Assembly (NCBI GenBank): GCA_030746455.1
Contig: JASLMQ010000305.1
Location: 1-17,780, forward strand
Source of the DNA: Candidatus Latescibacterota bacterium
GTDB lineage: Bacteria > Latescibacterota > UBA2968 > GCA-2709665
Direction: 5' to 3'
Length of the DNA: 17,780 bases
Shown in pieces: positions 14,253 to 17,780 of the stretch. Below the pieces are notes generated by a model. The model saw only the letters and a list, made by a program, of their open reading frames with translations. It did no database searches and was not told the origin of the DNA. The position numbers were made by a program, and so were the translations under genes. Position 1 is the stretch's first letter, and the number at the start of each line of letters is the position of its first letter.

Positions 14253-14936
14253 ATGAAGATTACGAAGGAAGAAAAGCGAGGCAGCGTCGTGGTTCTGGCT
14301 CTTAGCGGGGCCCTGATGGGGGGACCTGAGACCAGCACCTTCAAGGAGGACGTGGCCCGGATTGTCGCGAACGGCGATACGCAGATCGTTATCGACCTCG
14401 GCAGGGTCAAATGGATGAACAGCTCCTCCATCGGGATACTGGCCTCCTCTCTGAGGTCGGTCAAGGAGGCGGGGGGCGACATCCGTCTCGCCCGGGTTGG
14501 CGAACGGGTCATCAGCGTGTTGGTGGCCACTCAGCTGGCTCAGATTTTCAGGTGCTACGACGATGTGGACGACGCGGTGAGCAGCTTTGACCTCGAGGTT
14601 GGGGAAGAGCTGCGTGGCAATGTCGCCGTTCTCACCTTGCGGGGCACTATGAGCGGCGGCGGGCCCACACAGGACCTGCGCGACCACCTCCAGGAGGTGA
14701 TCGAAGCCAACTTGCCTCGCATCGTCCTGGATCTTCGGGGGGTCCGGTCGCTGAGCAGCGCGTCCCTCGGGGTCCTGGTAGCCGCGGGAAAGGCCGCAAG
14801 AGCGGCGGGGGGAGATATTCGTCTTGCCAGGGTTGGGGTGGAGGTGGCCGCGGTGATCGCGAACTCCCACCTGGACGACGACCTGGACTCCTTTGCGACC
14901 GCGGACGAAGCCGTTGGAAGTTTCGATGCCTCGTGA
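14253..14936 (+). CDS. Tandem double-STAS anti-sigma factor antagonist
   Basis: 227 residues holding two STAS domains, roughly 1-112 and 113-227. Each has the strand-helix pattern of SpoIIAA/RsbV, and both contain the identical AGGDIRLARVG segment, so the protein arose by internal duplication. The phospho-site loop, MDSSGLG in SpoIIAA, is MNSSSIG (residues 55-61) in domain 1 and LSSASLG (167-173) in domain 2. The Asp before the phospho-Ser is thus Asn in one and Ser in the other, while the Ser itself is kept (S57, S169). Family role: the unphosphorylated form binds the RsbW-type kinase and frees its target; the kinase phosphorylates it and a PP2C phosphatase reverses this. GGGGGAG lies just before the ATG. 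The kinase gene follows 33 bp later. Two domains could bind two kinase subunits. Confidence 0.9.
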   Translation: MKITKEEKRGSVVVLALSGALMGGPETSTFKEDVARIVANGDTQIVIDLGRVKWMNSSSIGILASSLRSVKEAGGDIRLARVGERVISVLVATQLAQIFRCYDDVDDAVSSFDLEVGEELRGNVAVLTLRGTMSGGGPTQDLRDHLQEVIEANLPRIVLDLRGVRSLSSASLGVLVAAGKAARAAGGDIRLARVGVEVAAVIANSHLDDDLDSFATADEAVGSFDAS

Positions 14937-14969
14937 CTTGCGTCCTTGGGACTTGATGGGGAGCGAACG

Positions 14970-15407
14970 ATGGCTACTGGCCGAAGAGTGGTGAAGACGC
15001 TGGAGGTTCCAAGCTGCGCCGAATCGCTCTCGGAAGTGGTCCTGGCGACCGGAACGGTGGCCGCCGAGCTACGCCTGGACGAGGCCGAGGGCGAGGAACT
15101 GGCGATTGCGGTGACCGAGGCCGTGAACAACGCCATCCACCACGGGAACGGGGGCGTTCGCCGCAAGCCCGTCCTGATCCGGTTCGAGGTGGAGGGACAA
15201 CACCTCAGCGTTCGCGTGTGCGACCGCGGCGCCGGTTTCGATCCCGCATCCGTACCCGACCCGCTTTTGGAGGAGAATATGCTGAACCCCTCCGGACGAG
15301 GTCTGCTGGTCATGCAGTCGATGATGGACAAGGTCTGGTTCCAGTTCTCTGAAGACGGTACGGAAGTGATGCTTCTCAAACGCCTTTCCCGGCTTCCATC
15401 GGGATAA
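14970..15407 (+). CDS. RsbW/SpoIIAB-like serine kinase (anti-sigma factor or switch kinase)
   Basis: 145 residues, the usual size of a stand-alone HATPase_c_2 protein. The ATG at 14970 has GGGGAG at 14958-14963. GHKL motifs: N-box EAVNNAIHHGN (E50, N54), G1 DRGAGFDP (D85, G87, G89), and G2 SGRGLLVMQSMMD, where the kinase-type ATP lid ends. No histidine-kinase phospho-acceptor domain is present, as expected for a protein-serine kinase. It should phosphorylate the STAS protein encoded just upstream and, when not held by it, bind a sigma factor or another partner. No sigma factor gene is in the window, so the target is unknown. It is the last gene of the operon; a strong terminator follows at 15534. 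Confidence 0.9.
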   Translation: MATGRRVVKTLEVPSCAESLSEVVLATGTVAAELRLDEAEGEELAIAVTEAVNNAIHHGNGGVRRKPVLIRFEVEGQHLSVRVCDRGAGFDPASVPDPLLEENMLNPSGRGLLVMQSMMDKVWFQFSEDGTEVMLLKRLSRLPSG

Positions 15408-15533
15408 CTTGCGAGTCAGAGAGGGAGCCTGGAGCGGGGAAATCCCCACGGATGAGGTGCCACAGCGGCGTCCGCGGATTCGCATTGGTGGTTGGCGCCC
15501 ATCAACAGCCATAGTTGACAGGATCCTGAATGG

Positions 15534-15555
15534 ACTCCCCAAGGGGGAGTTTTTC
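15534..15555 (+). terminator. Rho-independent terminator of the signalling operon
   Basis: ACTCCCC (15534-15540), AAG loop, GGGGAGT (15544-15550), then TTTTC. The perfect 7-bp stem with a T-run is the best terminator in the window. Confidence 0.85.
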
Positions 15556-15620
15556 ATTCCCAGGCCGGGCGCCCGCAATGCGGTGGTCGTCTTTCATATC
15601 TCAGGCACAGGTTCATCGAT

Positions 15621-17690
15621 ATGGCCAATGGACAGTCGCTCACCAGCTCGGCCACGAAGCTCCCATCTTTCCGGATATGGATTCCGCCGGCCGCGGTCTT
15701 CCTGATCGTGCTGCTTTCCACCATCGGGATGTGGTATTCACAGGAGACCCAGGAGCGGAAGCGGATGCGGCGAGAGGTCCGTCTGGCGGCCGAGGTTCTT
15801 GGGGCCAATCTGGAGGGGGTTCTGAACGCCCAGGCCGAGGTCTTGATCCGCATGGCCGATCGGTGGACGCAAGCCAACGGGACCCCCAGGGAGGACTGGG
15901 AGCGAGACGCGAGGAATCTCATCGCGGACCTCGCAAGTTTCCAGGCGATCGAGTGGGCGGACCGGTCGCCAACCATTCGATGGGTGGTTCCTCTCGAGGG
16001 GAACGAGAGGGCCCTCGGCCTCGATCTCTTCTTCGAGGAGCGCCGCCGAAGGGCACTGGAACGAGCGCGGGATCAGGGCGTGCCCACGATGTCGAGAACC
16101 ATCGATCTCGTTCAGGGGGGCAAGGGATTCCTCGTGTACATGCCGGTATATGCCCATGGAGAATCCGATGGGTTCATCGTCGGCGTGTACAAAGTCGCCA
16201 GGTTCATCGAGCACGTGCGTGAGCGGGCATCGCTTCCGGGATTCGGCGTACTCGTTTATGACGGGGATGCGGTTGTCTACGATGCCGCCGGGCAGGAGAA
16301 CGAGCGGTGGGTGGAATCCATGGAGGTGCAGACCATGGAGATGACGTGGAGGATCCACACCTGGCCGGATGAAGCGCTGCTGGACACGATGCAGTCGGCT
16401 CTGTCGCGCCTGACGCTTCTCATCGGATCGGGTCTGGCATTCCTATTCGCGGCCATTGTATATCTGCTGGGTGCAACCCGCCGCCGGGAATCCGAACTGT
16501 CGCGAGCCAGAGCCGCCCTCGAGGAGAGTAACCGCGAACTCCTGGTGGCGAAGGAGCGAGCTGAGGGGGCCAGCCTGGCGAAGAGCGAGTTCCTCGCCAA
16601 CATGAGCCACGAGATCCGAACACCCATGAATGGCGTGCTGGGGATGGTCGGGCTGGTGCTGGAGAGCGATCTGTCACCGGACCAGCGCAACCACCTCGAG
16701 GATGCCAGGGCCTCCGCTGACGCACTCCTTGTCATTCTCAACGACATCCTCGACCCGTCGAAGATCGAGGCCGGAGCGCTCGAACTCGATCCCCACCCAT
16801 TCCAGCTGCGAGACGCGGTTGACGGCGTCATCAAAACTCTCCGGTTCACAGCAGAAGACAAGGGACTCAGCCTTAACCACCACGTCGACGATGAGGTTCC
16901 CGACTCACTTGTGGGTGATGCGGCGCGGCTGCGCCAGGTCCTCCTGAACCTGATAGGCAATGCTGTCAAGTTTACGCAAGACGGGAGTGTCGTTGTGGGG
17001 GTGGGCGGGCGATCGGAGGAGGAAGGGCGGGTCGTCCTCTCGGTGGAGGTGGTGGACACTGGGGTCGGGATACCCGAGGATGTCCAGGCGCATATCTTCG
17101 ATGCGTTCACCCAGGCTGACAGCTCGACCACGAGGCGCTTCGGGGGAACCGGGCTCGGACTGGCCATCACCCGGCAGTTGGTCCAGTTGATGGGCGGCGA
17201 CATACACGTCGAGAGTACGATCGGCAAAGGGAGTCGGTTCGCCTTCACCGTCGGGCTCGGCCGGGCGGAGGAGGAGATGTCGGCGTCAACTCCCAGGGCG
17301 GGTGCCGAGGATGAAGGCGAAGCCCACGATATCGGGGGCCTCTCCATCCTCGTCGCGGAGGACAATCCGGTCAACCAGCGCCTGCTCGAGCGAATGGGGC
17401 ACGAGGTTGCTCTGGTGGATACGGGAAGGAAGGCGGTCGACGCCGTTGCGGAGAGGGATTTCGACCTTGTCTTCATGGACATCCAGATGCCCGAGCTGGA
17501 CGGCCTCGAGGCCTCAAAGGAGATCCGGCGCCGGGAGGAAGCTCAGGGAGCTCGGGTGCCCATTATCGCCCTCACGGCCAACGCGATGGTGGGCGACCGC
17601 GAGGCGTGTCTGGCCGCTGGGATGGACGACTACGTGGCCAAGCCGGTCCTTCCGAACGACCTCAAGAGTGCGATGTCACGCGTGCTCTGA
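15621..17690 (+). CDS. Membrane hybrid sensor histidine kinase (CHASE-like sensor, HisKA-HATPase-REC)
   Basis: 689 residues. TM1 (about 20-38, [19 protein letters not shown]) and TM2 (about 267-289, [19 protein letters not shown]) bracket an extracytoplasmic sensor of about 225 residues. [18 protein letters not shown] and [20 protein letters not shown] there look like a CHASE domain. A coiled coil leads to HisKA with H330 ([19 protein letters not shown]), then HATPase_c ([38 protein letters not shown]) and a receiver with E580-D581 and phospho-acceptor D620 ([12 protein letters not shown]) and the K-P pair in YVAKPVLP. Two oddities: helix 1 of the receiver reads [15 protein letters not shown], about four residues shorter than usual, and [11 protein letters not shown] has Pro where Phe is normal. 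The RBS before the ATG is weak. Family role: phosphorelay. The downstream acceptor is unknown. Confidence 0.93.
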   Translation: MANGQSLTSSATKLPSFRIWIPPAAVFLIVLLSTIGMWYSQETQERKRMRREVRLAAEVLGANLEGVLNAQAEVLIRMADRWTQANGTPREDWERDARNLIADLASFQAIEWADRSPTIRWVVPLEGNERALGLDLFFEERRRRALERARDQGVPTMSRTIDLVQGGKGFLVYMPVYAHGESDGFIVGVYKVARFIEHVRERASLPGFGVLVYDGDAVVYDAAGQENERWVESMEVQTMEMTWRIHTWPDEALLDTMQSALSRLTLLIGSGLAFLFAAIVYLLGATRRRESELSRARAALEESNRELLVAKERAEGASLAKSEFLANMSHEIRTPMNGVLGMVGLVLESDLSPDQRNHLEDARASADALLVILNDILDPSKIEAGALELDPHPFQLRDAVDGVIKTLRFTAEDKGLSLNHHVDDEVPDSLVGDAARLRQVLLNLIGNAVKFTQDGSVVVGVGGRSEEEGRVVLSVEVVDTGVGIPEDVQAHIFDAFTQADSSTTRRFGGTGLGLAITRQLVQLMGGDIHVESTIGKGSRFAFTVGLGRAEEEMSASTPRAGAEDEGEAHDIGGLSILVAEDNPVNQRLLERMGHEVALVDTGRKAVDAVAERDFDLVFMDIQMPELDGLEASKEIRRREEAQGARVPIIALTANAMVGDREACLAAGMDDYVAKPVLPNDLKSAMSRVL

Positions 17691-17695
17691 CGAGG

Positions 17696-17727
17696 TCGAT
17701 CGTTTGCTGACAACAAAGCACGATCGA
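17696..17727 (+). other. Inverted repeat between the hybrid kinase and the next gene
   Basis: TCGATCG-TTTG (17696-17706) and CAAA-GCA-CGATCGA (17714-17727) can pair with a 3-nt bulge and a 7-nt loop. No T-tract follows. It may be a weak terminator or an operator for the next gene. Confidence 0.35.
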
Positions 17728-17757
17728 TAGGACCATTCATAGGAAAGGAGACATACC

Positions 17758-17780
17758 ATGGGTGATCAGAACGTTGGCCT
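17758..17780 (+). CDS. Start of a further gene, 3'-truncated by the window
   Basis: An ATG at 17758 preceded by AGGAAAGGAG (17741-17750, 7 nt spacing) starts MGDQNVG and runs off the window. The product cannot be identified. The excellent RBS and same-strand position 67 bp behind the hybrid kinase suggest a real gene, possibly its partner. Confidence 0.6.

Noticed and set aside
15515..15540. TTGACA at 15515-15520 as a promoter for the hybrid kinase
   Set aside because: No -10 element lies at 16-18 bp; that position is the stem of the terminator at 15534.
16277..17482. Long minus-strand open frame (401 codons) opposite the hybrid kinase
   Set aside because: Its translation is Ser/Arg/Pro-rich with no domain. 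It mirrors the GC-rich codons of the well-supported plus-strand kinase.

Overview
The window is GC-rich bacterial DNA dominated by signal transduction. No rRNA, tRNA, CRISPR array, transposase or phage gene is visible. The mix (Y_Y_Y-type periplasmic sensor on a PP2C output, DUF4143 ATPase, PQQ-propeller protein, PAS/GAF kinases, Rcp1-type regulator, partner-switching proteins, aldo/keto reductase and beta-helix remnants) resembles uncultured FCB-group or Latescibacterota-like genomes. That placement is inference at low confidence; only typA could be used for phylogeny.

Layout. 2-1709: 3' part of a membrane sensor with a SpoIIE-type phosphatase, broken by a +1 frameshift. 1711-2060: an orphan histidine-kinase tail, a palindromic repeat, a terminator and a good sigma70-type promoter. 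2078-3256: DUF4143 ATPase. 3317-5122: typA/bipA. 5391-6199: phosphotransferase pseudogene lacking its N-lobe. 6224-6622: GNAT acetyltransferase. 6828-6898: a second orphan kinase tail. 6974-8314 (minus): secreted PQQ-like propeller protein. 8380-8634: a doubtful broken minus-strand reading frame. 8786-8995: a probable cyclic-di-GMP-I (GEMM) riboswitch with a terminator, ahead of a small membrane protein (9031-9300) and a single-domain response regulator (9486-9905). 10033-10615 (minus): remnants of a beta-helix protein and an aldo/keto reductase, the latter still with promoter and RBS. 10875-15407: a signalling operon of PAS-GAF histidine kinase, Rcp1-like regulator, REC-PP2C phosphatase with an in-frame amber stop, double-STAS protein and RsbW-like kinase. 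A clear intrinsic terminator lies at 15534-15555. 15621-17690: hybrid sensor kinase. 17758-17780: start of another gene.

How the parts fit. Kinase, regulators, PP2C phosphatase, STAS protein and RsbW-like kinase are the parts of a partner-switching pathway. In such a pathway an environmental signal controls dephosphorylation of a STAS antagonist, which then traps the anti-sigma kinase. Both PP2C phosphatases in the window are interrupted, while the STAS and kinase genes are intact. If these lesions are real, the switch would be biased to the phosphorylated state.

The second theme is gene decay. The phosphotransferase and the reductase both keep their two ends but have lost the middle, and two kinase genes survive only as about 20 C-terminal codons. 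The most interesting single element is the riboswitch-like leader and the unknown membrane protein behind it.
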